Below, in pieces: positions 28,265 through 37,120 of a stretch of DNA of 64,000 bases (positions are counted from its first letter, which is position 1; every line of letters begins with the position of its first letter). The stretch is from Vibrionaceae bacterium (GTDB lineage: Bacteria > Pseudomonadota > Gammaproteobacteria > Enterobacterales > Vibrionaceae), in the NCBI GenBank assembly GCA_018222805.1, contig JAAEZQ010000002.1, forward strand, positions 224,415-288,414. Direction: 5' to 3'. The notes beneath the pieces were generated by a model, which was given only the letters and a program-made list of their open reading frames with translations, did not search any database and was not told the origin of the DNA. Both the position numbers and the translations under genes were made by a program.

Positions 28265-29434
28265 TTACCAGAAGAACTTCTGATAACCGTTTGCGCGCAT
28301 CAAAGCTTCTAGATAGTAGTAATCACCATAAGGCAACATGTTGTCGCATAGGCCAACTTTGACAAACGAAGCACCATGCGCAAGCAAACCCAGTGCAGAT
28401 TCATCGCCCGTTAAATCACAACTATTCATCAGACCTTGCAACAAGAAATTACCCCAATCTCGGTACTGCTTCGCTTCTTGTGGGTCTTGAATACACTGCG
28501 AAATCAACAGTAACCCCGCAGCAGTAATCGCGCCCGCGGAGCTATCTTTATACTGAATTTCTTCACTTGGTAGCGAGTAGTCCCAGACTGGAACACCATC
28601 GTCGGTGATTTGTTCTACCGCGTAGCGGGCTAATTTCTTCGCCAGCGTTAGGAATTTCTCGTCTTGGGTGTATAGATAAGTTTGCGCAAAACCATGAATT
28701 GCCCATGACTGTCCGCGAGCCCAACAGGAATCATCCGCGAAGCCTTGGAACGTCTCGCCTTTAATCGGTTCCTGTGTGACAGGATGGAAGTTAAATGAGT
28801 GATAAGTAGAGTAATCATCACGCACAATATGCTTTGCTAGAGTCTCGCTGTGTCGAGTTGCCGCTTGCGCATAAACTGGAGAACCTGTCACTTTTGACGC
28901 CCAAAATAGTAACGCCGTATTTTGTAGCGAATCGATGATAGATTTACCTTGAGTAATTTCAGGGCCGAGAGGATGAGTGTCATTCCACGCAACAATGTAA
29001 CCACCAATCTTGCGGAAACGATGGATTAGGTGATCAGCGGCGCGAATTGCCATCATTTTTGACTCTTCATCGCCAGTCAATTTGTAATCGGCCACGCAGC
29101 TTAAGCTGTATTGGAAACCTAGGTCGTGATCTAACCAGAAAGGATCAAGCAACATGTCCGCAAAATATTGTTTGCGCAGCTTCGCACTGTTTTTAAACTG
29201 CTGATCGGCGGTCATTTGATAGCAGAGCCATAATTCTCCTGTCCAAAAAGACGAGACCCAATCAAACTGGTCGCAGTAATCCCATTGGTGCTCCGAAGTA
29301 CCTATTTTTGGATTACGCTCACCAATTTTAGGAATATTGCGCTTAATCGCTTCTACCACCGTAGATAGATGGTTCACCACTTTTGTCTCGTCCAATGTGC
29401 TTGGCAACGGACGCAAAGTTATCGTTTCACTCAT
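28265..29434 (-). CDS. GH88 unsaturated glucuronyl hydrolase
   Basis: 389 residues. Candidate catalytic aspartates are Asp104 (HDLGF) and Asp168 (GKSIIDSLQN), spaced like the pair in the Bacillus enzyme. SSFWTGELWLCYQM, DDSCWARGQSWAIHGF and DSSAGAITAAGLL line the (alpha/alpha)6 barrel. It removes the unsaturated uronic acid left by lyases such as PL8 through hydration and spontaneous ring opening. Cytoplasmic. First gene of the GH88-GH112 unit, with an operator-like palindrome 110 bases upstream. Confidence 0.92.
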   Translation of the reverse strand: MSETITLRPLPSTLDETKVVNHLSTVVEAIKRNIPKIGERNPKIGTSEHQWDYCDQFDWVSSFWTGELWLCYQMTADQQFKNSAKLRKQYFADMLLDPFWLDHDLGFQYSLSCVADYKLTGDEESKMMAIRAADHLIHRFRKIGGYIVAWNDTHPLGPEITQGKSIIDSLQNTALLFWASKVTGSPVYAQAATRHSETLAKHIVRDDYSTYHSFNFHPVTQEPIKGETFQGFADDSCWARGQSWAIHGFAQTYLYTQDEKFLTLAKKLARYAVEQITDDGVPVWDYSLPSEEIQYKDSSAGAITAAGLLLISQCIQDPQEAKQYRDWGNFLLQGLMNSCDLTGDESALGLLAHGASFVKVGLCDNMLPYGDYYYLEALMRANGYQKFFW

Positions 29435-29543
29435 ACCGAAAATCTCTTAAAACCTTTGTAATGCAAACTCAGGGTTATGCTCAATGATATGTCTATAGTT
29501 TACAGTGATACTTCGCTATAAACGCATAGCCTGCTCACATTTT

Positions 29544-29558
29544 TAAAACGTCATTTCA
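29544..29558. promoter_or_regulatory. Island operator copy 1 (before GH88)
   Basis: TAAAACGTCATTTCA, full match to the recurrent palindrome TRAAAYGNCRTTTYA. Lies upstream of the GH88-GH112-PL8 unit. Confidence 0.65.
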
Positions 29559-29581
29559 TTTTAAATATTTATTTCAAAAAA

Positions 29582-29598
29582 AAGCTGACAGTCAGCTT
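29582..29598 (-). terminator. Terminator downstream of galT (minus strand)
   Basis: 7-bp stem AAGCTGA / TCAGCTT with a 3-base loop; on the minus strand it is followed by eight T. It separates the SulP-galE-galT unit from the GH88 unit. A second, 10-bp dyad TTCGGAGAAG / CTTCTCCGAA lies at 29656-29680, just after the galT stop. Confidence 0.75.
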
Positions 29599-29690
29599 CC
29601 TCTTACGGCGAATTCTCAAGTTATCCAACCGCCATCAAACTTTATGATTCAGCCTTTCGGAGAAGCGTATCTTCTCCGAACTACGCTAAA

Positions 29691-30737
29691 TTAACTCTGT
29701 TTGTAGTGAACATCTGAGGCATTGCGTAAGCGCTCTGCCGCTTGCTCAGGTGTTAGGTCACGCTGGCTCTCGGCGAGCATTTCGTATCCCACCATGAATT
29801 TTCGTACTGTGGCGCTGCGCAGTAGTGGTGGCAAAAAGCTTGCGTGTACTTGCCAATAAGCGTCGGGATTACCCCCGATAAACGGTGCACCATGCCAGCC
29901 CATTGAGTAAGGGAAGGAACACTGGAAAAGGTTATCGTACTTAGTGGTTAACAACTTAATGGTCTTAGCAAGATCAGCCTGGGTCTCTGGTGTCATTTCC
30001 GTCAATCGACTTAGCTTAATTTTTGGCAAGACCAGCGTTTCGAACGGCCAAGCCGCCCAGTACGGAACCAATGCCACCCAGTAATCACTCTCGACAACAA
30101 CACGCTCGCCAGAAGCCACTTCACGCTGTGCATAATCCAACAATAGAGGACTATGGTATCGTTCAAAATATTGCTGCTGCTGCTGATCTTTTTTTGCTAC
30201 CAAGGTAGGTACAAAACTGTTTGCCCAAATTTGACCATGTGGATGAGGTTGAGAGCACCCCATACTTTCGCCCTTGTTTTCAAATACCTGTACCCAAGGA
30301 TAACGCTGGCTGAGTTCTGCCGTTTGTTCCATCCAAGTGGTAATCACATATCCGATTTCTTCAAGGTTCAATTCTGGCAATGTGCGACTGTGATCAGGCG
30401 AGAAACAGATCACGCGACTTTCCCCTTTAGCACTATGAAGTTGAAAAAGAGGATCATCGTTTATCGGTGCATCAGGGGTTTGCTCTGTGAGGGCGGCAAA
30501 GTCGTTCTTAAAAACGAAAGTACCTTGATAATTCGGATTCACATCACCGCTGATTCGCGTGTTTGTTGGGCACAAAAAGCAGTTATCGTCATAGCTTGGC
30601 AGGCTTTCAATACTGAGTGCTTCTTGTTGCCCCTGCCACGGTCTTTTAGCACGATGAGGCGACACCAGCACCCACTCGCCCGTAAGGGGATTAAAACGAC
30701 GGTGAGGATGCTCTGCAACATCAAATGATTGAGACAT
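29691..30737 (-). CDS. galT: Galactose-1-phosphate uridylyltransferase
   Basis: 348 residues. HIT-superfamily active site in [15 protein letters not shown], where the second histidine of HPH is the uridylylated nucleophile. [11 protein letters not shown] and [13 protein letters not shown] match the GalT N-terminus. It converts galactose-1-phosphate plus UDP-glucose to UDP-galactose plus glucose-1-phosphate. Located 17 bases after galE. No galactokinase gene is present in the window; GH112 can supply galactose-1-phosphate directly. Confidence 0.95.
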   Translation of the reverse strand: MSQSFDVAEHPHRRFNPLTGEWVLVSPHRAKRPWQGQQEALSIESLPSYDDNCFLCPTNTRISGDVNPNYQGTFVFKNDFAALTEQTPDAPINDDPLFQLHSAKGESRVICFSPDHSRTLPELNLEEIGYVITTWMEQTAELSQRYPWVQVFENKGESMGCSQPHPHGQIWANSFVPTLVAKKDQQQQQYFERYHSPLLLDYAQREVASGERVVVESDYWVALVPYWAAWPFETLVLPKIKLSRLTEMTPETQADLAKTIKLLTTKYDNLFQCSFPYSMGWHGAPFIGGNPDAYWQVHASFLPPLLRSATVRKFMVGYEMLAESQRDLTPEQAAERLRNASDVHYKQS

Positions 30738-30754
30738 AATGTTTCCTTAAAAAA

Positions 30755-31771
30755 TTAAGATTGGTAACCATTCGGATTACGCTGCTGCCAGTTCCAACTG
30801 TGCTCAACCATATCCATTAAATCGTGATTCGCGCTCCAACCGAGCTCTCGTTCAGCCTTATCCACTTCGGCAAAACACTGAGCAATATCACCCGCTCTTC
30901 GAGGCTCGATGCGTACAGGCAACTCTCGGCCCAGCACCTTATTCATCGCGGCAACCATATCTAATACGCTTACACCGTTACCCGTCCCTAGGTTATAAAC
31001 ATGCAACCCGCTGATGTAACCGCGCACTTCCAGTGCCGCCACATGGCCTTCGACAAGATCCTGCACATGAATGTAATCACGTACGCCAGTACCATCAGGC
31101 GTTGGGTAGTCGTTTCCGAAAATCGACAGAGTGTCGCGTCGTCCAATCGCCACTTGAGTAATAAACGGCATGAGGTTGTTGGGAATGCCTGTTGGGTCTT
31201 CACCAATTAAACCGCTAGGGTGAGCACCGATCGGGTTGAAATAACGTAACAGAGTGATGCTCCAGTCTGGGTTTGCGGTAGAGAAATCTCTTAAACAACT
31301 TTCGACCATATGTTTACTGGTGCCATATGGGTTAGTCGTCGCACCGGTTGGAGCAGATTCTTCAATAGGGACAGTTAAAGGATCGCCATATACCGTAGCG
31401 GATGAACTGAAGATCAAGCGGTAAACATGGGCGGCTCTCATTGCAGCCAGTAAATTCAGAGTGCCTGAGACGTTGTTATCATAATATTCGAGCGGTTTAG
31501 CCACCGACTCGCCTACTGCTTTTAACCCGGCGAAATGCATCACGGCACCGATATTGTGCTGTTCAAAAATGCAATCAAGCGCCAGGCGATCGCGAATGTC
31601 TCCCTGGTAGACAACCAATGGACGCTCGATCAACTTTTCAATACGAACTACGACCTGAGGGTTACTGTTGCTGAAGTTATCCAGCACAATCGGTTCATGT
31701 CCTGCGGCAGCCAATGCGACACAGGCGTGACTGCCGATATAGCCGCAGCCACCCGTCACTAATACTTTCAT
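30755..31771 (-). CDS. galE: UDP-glucose 4-epimerase
   Basis: 338 residues, extended SDR. The NAD-binding motif GGCGYIGSH is at the N-terminus, the catalytic Ser/Tyr pair is in SSSATVYGD and NPYGTSKHMVE, and RYFNPIGAHPSG is typical of GalE. It regenerates UDP-glucose for GalT. It starts 3 bases after the SulP stop, so the three genes form one operon. Confidence 0.95.
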   Translation of the reverse strand: MKVLVTGGCGYIGSHACVALAAAGHEPIVLDNFSNSNPQVVVRIEKLIERPLVVYQGDIRDRLALDCIFEQHNIGAVMHFAGLKAVGESVAKPLEYYDNNVSGTLNLLAAMRAAHVYRLIFSSSATVYGDPLTVPIEESAPTGATTNPYGTSKHMVESCLRDFSTANPDWSITLLRYFNPIGAHPSGLIGEDPTGIPNNLMPFITQVAIGRRDTLSIFGNDYPTPDGTGVRDYIHVQDLVEGHVAALEVRGYISGLHVYNLGTGNGVSVLDMVAAMNKVLGRELPVRIEPRRAGDIAQCFAEVDKAERELGWSANHDLMDMVEHSWNWQQRNPNGYQS

Positions 31772-31774
31772 GAA

Positions 31775-33403
31775 TTACCTCTTACAAATTAGCTTTAACA
31801 ATGGTGTCAATCGATCAGAAAATTGTTCTTCTCGTACCGACGTTGCACCATTTAACAGTGATGCTTTGGCGTTAGCTTTAAAGCGACAGAAATAGACGCT
31901 CCTCCCACTGGTTGACACATAATCATCGAGCATCTGCACACCGAGATGATCAATGAAGTTGATCCCTCTTCCTAAAATAATCAGTTGCTTAGAACTTATT
32001 TTCTGCAACTCTTGATGAAGGTATTGAACGCAACCAAAAAAAATAGAGCCGTTGATGCGGATCACCGCGATATCTTCCTGATCATCAATATCCAGCTCAT
32101 CGCAACTTAGTAATTCGATAGTGGGACGCGACGTTCTGCGCAGATAGAAGAAGAGCGAGGCTGCAACGCCAACATAAATAGAAAGTTCAAGGTGAAGAAA
32201 AATCGCTGCTAGACTGGTCACCGCCAAAATAAATATTTCTTTACCATCATGTTTTGCAATCACTTTGATGTGATGAACATCCACTAGGTTCCAAGCAACA
32301 ACCAGCAACAAGCCCCCCATACCTGCAATCGGTATGTAGGCTGCATACGGAGCAAACAGCACCATGATGATTAATAAAAACAAGCCCGCGAACACGGCTG
32401 CTAGTGGGGTTTGCGCACCGCTACTGTAATTCACGCCACTGCGGGTGAAAGACCCCGATGAGACATAACAAGAGAAAAACGAGCCAACAACGTTTGAGAC
32501 TCCCTGCCCGATAAACTCTTGGTTACTATCAAGCTGCTGGCGAGATTTCATCGCGACCGAACGGCTAATTGAAATCGCTTCAACCAAACCCAACATCGCT
32601 ACAGCGAAAACGCCGTCAAGCATGGTAGATAAATGGCTAAAACCAACAAAAGGAGAAGACAGGCTTAAATAGTTACTGCTTACTTGGCTAACCATCAATA
32701 CCTCGTTACCGGTATGATTCATCCAAGTAGCAACCCCCATCGCCACCAAGGTTGCCATCAACATATGAGGTAGTTTGGGCCAAATGCGTTTGCACAACAC
32801 ACAAACAGCGATGGTAATGCACCCCACCAGCAGCTCTTTGCCATTTAACGTATTGATATTGCTGACAAGCAGAATAATATTTTCAATCGCGGTTTCGCCA
32901 GAGTCGTATTGCAAACCCAACACATGTTTTAGCTGGCTGACTCCGATAACAATCGCCGCCCCTAGAGTGAACCCTAGTACTACTGAGTGAGATACGAAAT
33001 TCACCACGGCGCCAAAACGCAATAATCCGAAAAGCAATTGAATAATCCCGGCACACAGGGTCAACGTAAAACAGAGCTGGATATAAAGAGGCGTTCCCGG
33101 ATCAGCGAATTGACTTATGGTGGTAAAGACAATCACAGATAGTGCCGCTGTCGGGCCAGAAATCAAATGATGAGACGAGCCAAACAGTGATGCCAAAATA
33201 GCGGGAATAATTGCAGTATATAGACCGAACTCAGGTGGCAAACCTGCAATCATGGCATAAGCAATACCTTGGGGGAGCACAATAATCGCTCCTGTAAGTC
33301 CGGCTAAAACATCCGCTTTAAGTGATTGAGAACTTACCTTTGAGGACCAGCTTAAAAACGGAAACAGAAGGGACAACTTGCGATGTTCAACAGCGCGCAT
33401 CAC
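31775..33403 (-). CDS. SulP-family anion (sulfate) transporter with STAS domain
   Basis: 542 residues. N-terminal membrane domain with about 12-14 TM segments (ADVLAGLTGAIIVLPQGIAYAMIAGLPPEFGLYTAIIPAI is the SulP signature) and a C-terminal STAS domain (about 435-540). It carries sulfate or another anion across the inner membrane, coupled to H+, Na+ or HCO3-. Being the first gene of an operon with galE and galT next to sulfatases, it may deal with sulfate released in the cytoplasm; direction and substrate are inference. Confidence 0.85.
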   Translation of the reverse strand: MMRAVEHRKLSLLFPFLSWSSKVSSQSLKADVLAGLTGAIIVLPQGIAYAMIAGLPPEFGLYTAIIPAILASLFGSSHHLISGPTAALSVIVFTTISQFADPGTPLYIQLCFTLTLCAGIIQLLFGLLRFGAVVNFVSHSVVLGFTLGAAIVIGVSQLKHVLGLQYDSGETAIENIILLVSNINTLNGKELLVGCITIAVCVLCKRIWPKLPHMLMATLVAMGVATWMNHTGNEVLMVSQVSSNYLSLSSPFVGFSHLSTMLDGVFAVAMLGLVEAISISRSVAMKSRQQLDSNQEFIGQGVSNVVGSFFSCYVSSGSFTRSGVNYSSGAQTPLAAVFAGLFLLIIMVLFAPYAAYIPIAGMGGLLLVVAWNLVDVHHIKVIAKHDGKEIFILAVTSLAAIFLHLELSIYVGVAASLFFYLRRTSRPTIELLSCDELDIDDQEDIAVIRINGSIFFGCVQYLHQELQKISSKQLIILGRGINFIDHLGVQMLDDYVSTSGRSVYFCRFKANAKASLLNGATSVREEQFSDRLTPLLKLICKR

Positions 33404-33576
33404 TATTCCTCTAACAACAGTCGATTTATGACGGGAAGGTGATCATCTCGCTTTACCGGCAATACATGAGGACAACTTAAACAGTAGGGAAGCGTCTCTA
33501 AAACCATGAGTAGCGATACAAAAGCAAAATGAACATAAAAACTATAAACAATCACTCCGACGCAATCAATATTAAT

Positions 33577-33591
33577 TGAAACATCATTTCA
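33577..33591. promoter_or_regulatory. Island operator copy 2 (before SulP)
   Basis: TGAAACATCATTTCA, nearly perfect palindrome. It lies 174 bases upstream of the SulP start and 55 bases from copy 3. Confidence 0.65.
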
Positions 33592-33631
33592 TTTTTAGTT
33601 TTCATAAACTACAATTGTGTGATCAGCATTG

Positions 33632-33646
33632 TAAAACGACGTTTCA
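33632..33646. promoter_or_regulatory. Island operator copy 3
   Basis: TAAAACGACGTTTCA. It ends three bases before the -35 of a plus-strand promoter (33650) and is also upstream of SulP, so it could serve both directions. Confidence 0.65.
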
Positions 33647-33649
33647 AAA

Positions 33650-33677
33650 TTGACTTATCACTCCATAGCGATACTAT
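33650..33677 (+). promoter_or_regulatory. Sigma-70-like promoter with no gene behind it
   Basis: TTGACT (33650-33655), 16-base spacer, TACTAT (33672-33677). No reading frame longer than about 20 codons follows before the terminator at 33915. Confidence 0.45.
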
Positions 33678-33683
33678 TTACCT

Positions 33684-33940
33684 GTGAACGATAATTAACA
33701 ATTATTCAGTACTAGATTAATAGTTTTAATTCAAAGATATTGAATATGAGTAATTTAAAATACGGTGCTCTTGAATGAAGTTAATTAGCTGCATTCAAAA
33801 ATTAAAGTCGTTGATAGCTCTAGGTTAGTTTTAACTGGTATTGGCCCTACGAAAGTAGTTACTAGTTGGAATAAGATATAGCTTTATATTTCCTAAGATA
33901 TTGTTTGCATACTCAAAGAGCCCTTACGGGCTCTTTTTTT
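33684..33940 (+). ncRNA. Candidate small RNA or degenerate transcript
   Basis: A stretch of about 255 bases bounded by the promoter at 33650 and a strong terminator at 33915-33936, next to operator copies 2 and 3. Only tiny frames exist (10 and 17 codons, overlapping near 33774). It could be an sRNA of the glycan island, a leader-like remnant of a lost gene, or a chance pairing. No known RNA family recognised. Confidence 0.3.
33915..33936 (+). terminator. Strong Rho-independent terminator without an upstream gene
   Basis: 9-bp stem AAAGAGCCC / GGGCTCTTT, loop ttac, followed by further T residues. No plus-strand gene precedes it within the SulP upstream region. Confidence 0.85.
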
Positions 33941-34084
33941 ATATAGTCAGATACGTAACTTGCCAATCGCCATTAAAGCCTTCTATTAACAACTCATTCT
34001 ACTCTCTAAAAAATAAGAAACAAAACACACAAATAAATATCAAGACATCCATTGTTTTTTGACTTACATATCAATTGATGAATT

Positions 34085-34099
34085 TAAAACAATATTTCA
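34085..34099. promoter_or_regulatory. Island operator copy 4
   Basis: TAAAACAATATTTCA, one mismatch to the consensus. It precedes the frameshifted exported protein, the 34596 gene and the first sulfatase. Confidence 0.5.
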
Positions 34100-34174
34100 T
34101 TTAAAAAACATAAAACATCAACAATAATCGTATGACAGATGAAATTCTCCGCTATCAAAACAAAAACGGAACAT

Positions 34175-34514
34175 ATGGATATGAAACATAGAACCTATTT
34201 TACTCTGGTTAGTACCTCAATCATGGCTGCACTCACTTCTGGCTCAGTATTCACAAATGATACGGATCTGACGGACATACTTAACGAGAATTCAGCAGCA
34301 GTTGATTGAACTGAACAAGCGAAACAAACGTTTTACGATTGGTCTCGATTTGTGGGTAGACACCAACCTGAAGCTAGGTGATACCACAGGAATGTCCGAG
34401 ATCCTTTACTTTGATCATGAATGCAAAGGTAACTCACCTTGTGACGACATTGCGTATCAAAACGATCGCAACGACCTAAAAGTTCTTATCTCATTCAGTT
34501 TAAGACTGGTTTGA
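34175..34514 (+). pseudogene. Frameshifted small exported protein
   Basis: The first frame (34175-34309) encodes MDMKHRTYFTLVSTSIMAAL..., a signal peptide, then DLTDILNENS and a stop. The second frame, ending at 34514, reads IQQQLIELNKRNKRFTIGLDLW... and closes with LKVLISFSLRLV. Removing one base near 34286 joins them smoothly as LTDILNRIQQQLIELNKRN, so a single-base insertion is the likely cause. The restored protein is about 112 residues: signal peptide, a coiled-coil-like helix, then beta-like strands, suggesting a small envelope protein. I do not recognise the family. A sequencing error is an alternative to a true mutation. Confidence 0.55.
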
Positions 34515-34530
34515 GTCACAACCCACATTT

Positions 34531-34562
34531 AAAAGCCACATTGCGAATCCAGTGGTGCTTTT
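34531..34562 (+). terminator. Imperfect terminator after frameshifted gene
   Basis: AAAAGCCAC ... GTGGTGCTTTT, a stem with a two-base bulge that ends in TTTT. Weak; may act as an attenuator before the 34596 gene. Confidence 0.35.
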
Positions 34563-34595
34563 CAGGACGCCACATTGGACGAAAATAGGAAGGTT

Positions 34596-35375
34596 ATGAA
34601 ATTGTTGTCTCCACCGTTATATCAACAGATATCCAGCATTATTAGTGATGATTCCGAGCGGTTTCGTCGTCTGGTGCTCTGTTATGCAAGATCGAACTGG
34701 GCCCATCCATATTTTTACCTAAACTCATCGACAGGTATCGTTAGCTCAAAGTTCGCCAATAAAAAAGTTTTCCTCATCTGTCCAGGTCAGCCAGTCAGTG
34801 AACACGAGATTAAGGACGCCCAGAAAGTGCTTGCTCTAGACGGTGATCACGTCTCTATCATTGCCGCACTCCCCCATGATGACCCGATAAGTTCGTCAGA
34901 ACTGGATTACTGCCAGCGTTTACTCGGAACTTACTGTCCGTCAAAGCTCGAAATGGTAAGTTTGCGCACTCTTTTGGAAAAGAGCCTGGCAAATCCGCGT
35001 TACTTTAGCAGTCTCTTTCCTCAACAATATGCTCAGTCCCAAACTGAGTCAGATAAGGAAACACTGGTTAAAATTCGTCAGTTAATTCCTGAACTTCCGG
35101 ACGATCCATTGCTCCTTACCGAAGAGCAACAACACGCTCTTTTGGTAAAACTGGAAAACTTACACTGCCAGATCGGAAAGAATGATTTCAAATTAAACAA
35201 TGAGTTAGATGAGAAAAAACGAATTTCCCTGTTGTTTGCCACACGGAACCTCGTCATTGCGCTGAAAGCGTTTGCGAATAATCGTACAAGCAACCTCTCT
35301 GATGTTGGCTACGAGTCATTACGCAAGACAGTTTCCGTCTCAACACAAGATATTTTCCCTTTATCTTCAATTTAA
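34596..35375 (+). CDS. Hypothetical protein in sulfatase unit
   Basis: 259 residues from the ATG at 34596 (AGGAAGG just before); a TTG at 34575 in the same frame would add 7 residues. I do not recognise it. No signal peptide or TM segment. Visible features: a central KKVFLICPGQPVSEHEIKDAQKVLAL segment that could form a beta-alpha unit, a proline/acid-rich stretch (LIPELPDDPLLLTEEQQHALL), and a helical C-terminal third. It starts 220 bases after operator copy 4 region features and ends 45 bases before the first sulfatase gene, so it is probably co-transcribed with it. Function unknown. Confidence 0.6.
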   Translation: MKLLSPPLYQQISSIISDDSERFRRLVLCYARSNWAHPYFYLNSSTGIVSSKFANKKVFLICPGQPVSEHEIKDAQKVLALDGDHVSIIAALPHDDPISSSELDYCQRLLGTYCPSKLEMVSLRTLLEKSLANPRYFSSLFPQQYAQSQTESDKETLVKIRQLIPELPDDPLLLTEEQQHALLVKLENLHCQIGKNDFKLNNELDEKKRISLLFATRNLVIALKAFANNRTSNLSDVGYESLRKTVSVSTQDIFPLSSI

Positions 35376-35420
35376 CCTTCAACACTGCTTATAAGTGGAT
35401 CTTAAAAGGCTAATTTTTTA

Positions 35421-36761
35421 ATGTTGCAAAAACCTAACATAATAATCATTCTCTGTGACGACCTCGGGTACGGTGATCCTAGCTGTTACGGCCAGTCACA
35501 TTGGCAGACGCCAAATATCGATAAACTGGCGAATGAGGGGATTCGGTTTACTGATTTTTACAGTGCCAGTCCTGTCTGCTCGCCAGCTCGCGCATCGCTT
35601 TTGACTGGACTTCATTCCGGTCATTTACCTATCCGAAACCTCAGAGACTCTTACCTGCCAGACGATGTAACCACGATACCCAAGCTGTTAAAAGACGCAG
35701 GATACGTCAGTGCGTGTATCGGGAAATACGGAGTGGGTAACGGGCAACCGGATCTAGACCCGATTAAAAAAGGGTTTGACTACCATTTTGGCTACAATTG
35801 TATGCGTCATGCACATAATTATTTCCCCCCGTTTTTACGAGAAAATGGCGTTAAAGTCCCTCTTAGAAACCTTCCACCGGAAGGGGATGATTTTCAGTGG
35901 GAAACCGGAATTGGGGTAGCCGAGGTCAAAATTGACTACTCACCCGACTTCCTTGAGGATCGGGCTGTTGAATTTATTCGCGATTGTCAGGACAGGTCAT
36001 TTTTCCTTCACTTTTGTTTGACTTTGCCACATGCAAACAATGAAGGCGGCTATACGACCGATGGAATGGAAGTCGATAGCTATGGTGATTTTGAGCACAA
36101 AGACTGGCCGCCGAATGAGAAAGGGTTCGCGCGAATGGTTCAGCGTATCGATCAATCTGTTGGTCGCATCATGCAAGAATTAACATCTCTGGGTATCGCA
36201 GATAATACCTTAGTGCTCTTTACCAGTGATAATGGTCCTCATAATGAAGGGGGCCACAGTGTCACGGCGTTTGATTCTACGGCAGGTTTCCAAGGGTATA
36301 AACGCAGCCTTCATGAAGGTGGAATCCGGGTTCCCTTTATTGCTTGGTGGCCAGGAACAGTAGAGCCTCAGGTATCAAACCGAATGGGCTACTTCCCAGA
36401 TATCTTAAAGACGCTAGCAGAAGCTACGGGGGCAGATGCTCAGGGCATTCAAGATGGCTTGTCTTTTTACCCTCTTTTACTTAACCAGTCAGATCAGCAG
36501 TCGGTTCATGAACATTTATACTTCGAATTTGATGGCCAAATCGCGGTAAGACAGGGGAATTGGAAATACTTCTCAGACAGTGATGGAAATGAGAGGCTAT
36601 ATAACTTGTTAGATGATCCGCATGAAGATAACGACGTAAAGTCAGATAACCCCGATGTTTTTCACTCGTTGAAGTTAATCGCCGAATCGGAGCATGAGAG
36701 TTATTCCCCGACAGAGTCGCCGATATCATACAGTCCAACTTTTCTACGTGGCAAAAAGTAG
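35421..36761 (+). CDS. Cys-type sulfatase (arylsulfatase superfamily), cytoplasmic
   Basis: 446 residues. The signature PVCSPARASLLTG has Cys53, the residue converted to formylglycine by the radical-SAM maturase encoded at 52953. The metal ligands include Asp13/Asp14 in LCDDLGYGD and the later FTSDNGPHNEGG. GKYGVGNG replaces the usual GKWHLG, an unusual change at a sulfate-binding site. No signal peptide. It hydrolyses a sulfate ester on an imported saccharide; position specificity cannot be read. Downstream of the 34596 gene. Confidence 0.88.
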   Translation: MLQKPNIIIILCDDLGYGDPSCYGQSHWQTPNIDKLANEGIRFTDFYSASPVCSPARASLLTGLHSGHLPIRNLRDSYLPDDVTTIPKLLKDAGYVSACIGKYGVGNGQPDLDPIKKGFDYHFGYNCMRHAHNYFPPFLRENGVKVPLRNLPPEGDDFQWETGIGVAEVKIDYSPDFLEDRAVEFIRDCQDRSFFLHFCLTLPHANNEGGYTTDGMEVDSYGDFEHKDWPPNEKGFARMVQRIDQSVGRIMQELTSLGIADNTLVLFTSDNGPHNEGGHSVTAFDSTAGFQGYKRSLHEGGIRVPFIAWWPGTVEPQVSNRMGYFPDILKTLAEATGADAQGIQDGLSFYPLLLNQSDQQSVHEHLYFEFDGQIAVRQGNWKYFSDSDGNERLYNLLDDPHEDNDVKSDNPDVFHSLKLIAESEHESYSPTESPISYSPTFLRGKK

Positions 36762-36920
36762 CCTCTAGAACAAGTCTGGAAAATACAACATCTTTATCTT
36801 TAAGGCCGTGACTTAAACCAGTGGAGTCATGTGTAGAACGCTCCCTCAATAAAGGTTCCAATCACTTATCGAGCATGGCTTCTGACTTGAATGGCTAATC
36901 CTGCCTTGGAGTCTTTACCC

Positions 36921-36940
36921 AGCCTGGTGCAGGGCTTTTT
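36921..36940 (+). terminator. Terminator downstream of first sulfatase
   Basis: AGCCT, loop ggtgc, AGGGCT followed by TTTT; one bulged base. Confidence 0.55.
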
Positions 36941-37079
36941 GTTTATCCCATTCTTGTGTCTTTGAACGGTTTCGAATATCTGCTAGAAACAATTAATTAG
37001 CGAAAAGAATTATCTTGCTAGAAAATTCAAGCTAATAATATGCAAATAGGCTGGTAAACGTTATCGAAAAGTAAAAAAA

Positions 37080-37102
37080 AAGCCCGCTACGATAGCGGAC
37101 TT
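37080..37102 (-). terminator. Terminator of iclR gene (minus strand)
   Basis: AAGCCCGCTA, loop cga, TAGCGGACTT; on the minus strand it is followed by a run of T. Confidence 0.85.
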
Positions 37103-37120
37103 GTAGAGACTGGTGTGAGC

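Larger units (their letters stand above)
36762..37120. other. Intergenic region with two terminators
   Basis: Between the sulfatase and the convergent IclR gene. It holds a plus-strand terminator at 36921-36940 and a minus-strand terminator at 37080-37102. I see no gene. Confidence 0.6.

Noticed and set aside
34302..34514. 70-codon frame as an independent gene
   Set aside because: It begins at a TTG without a ribosome-binding site and joins the upstream signal-peptide frame after a one-base correction, so it was merged into one frameshifted gene.
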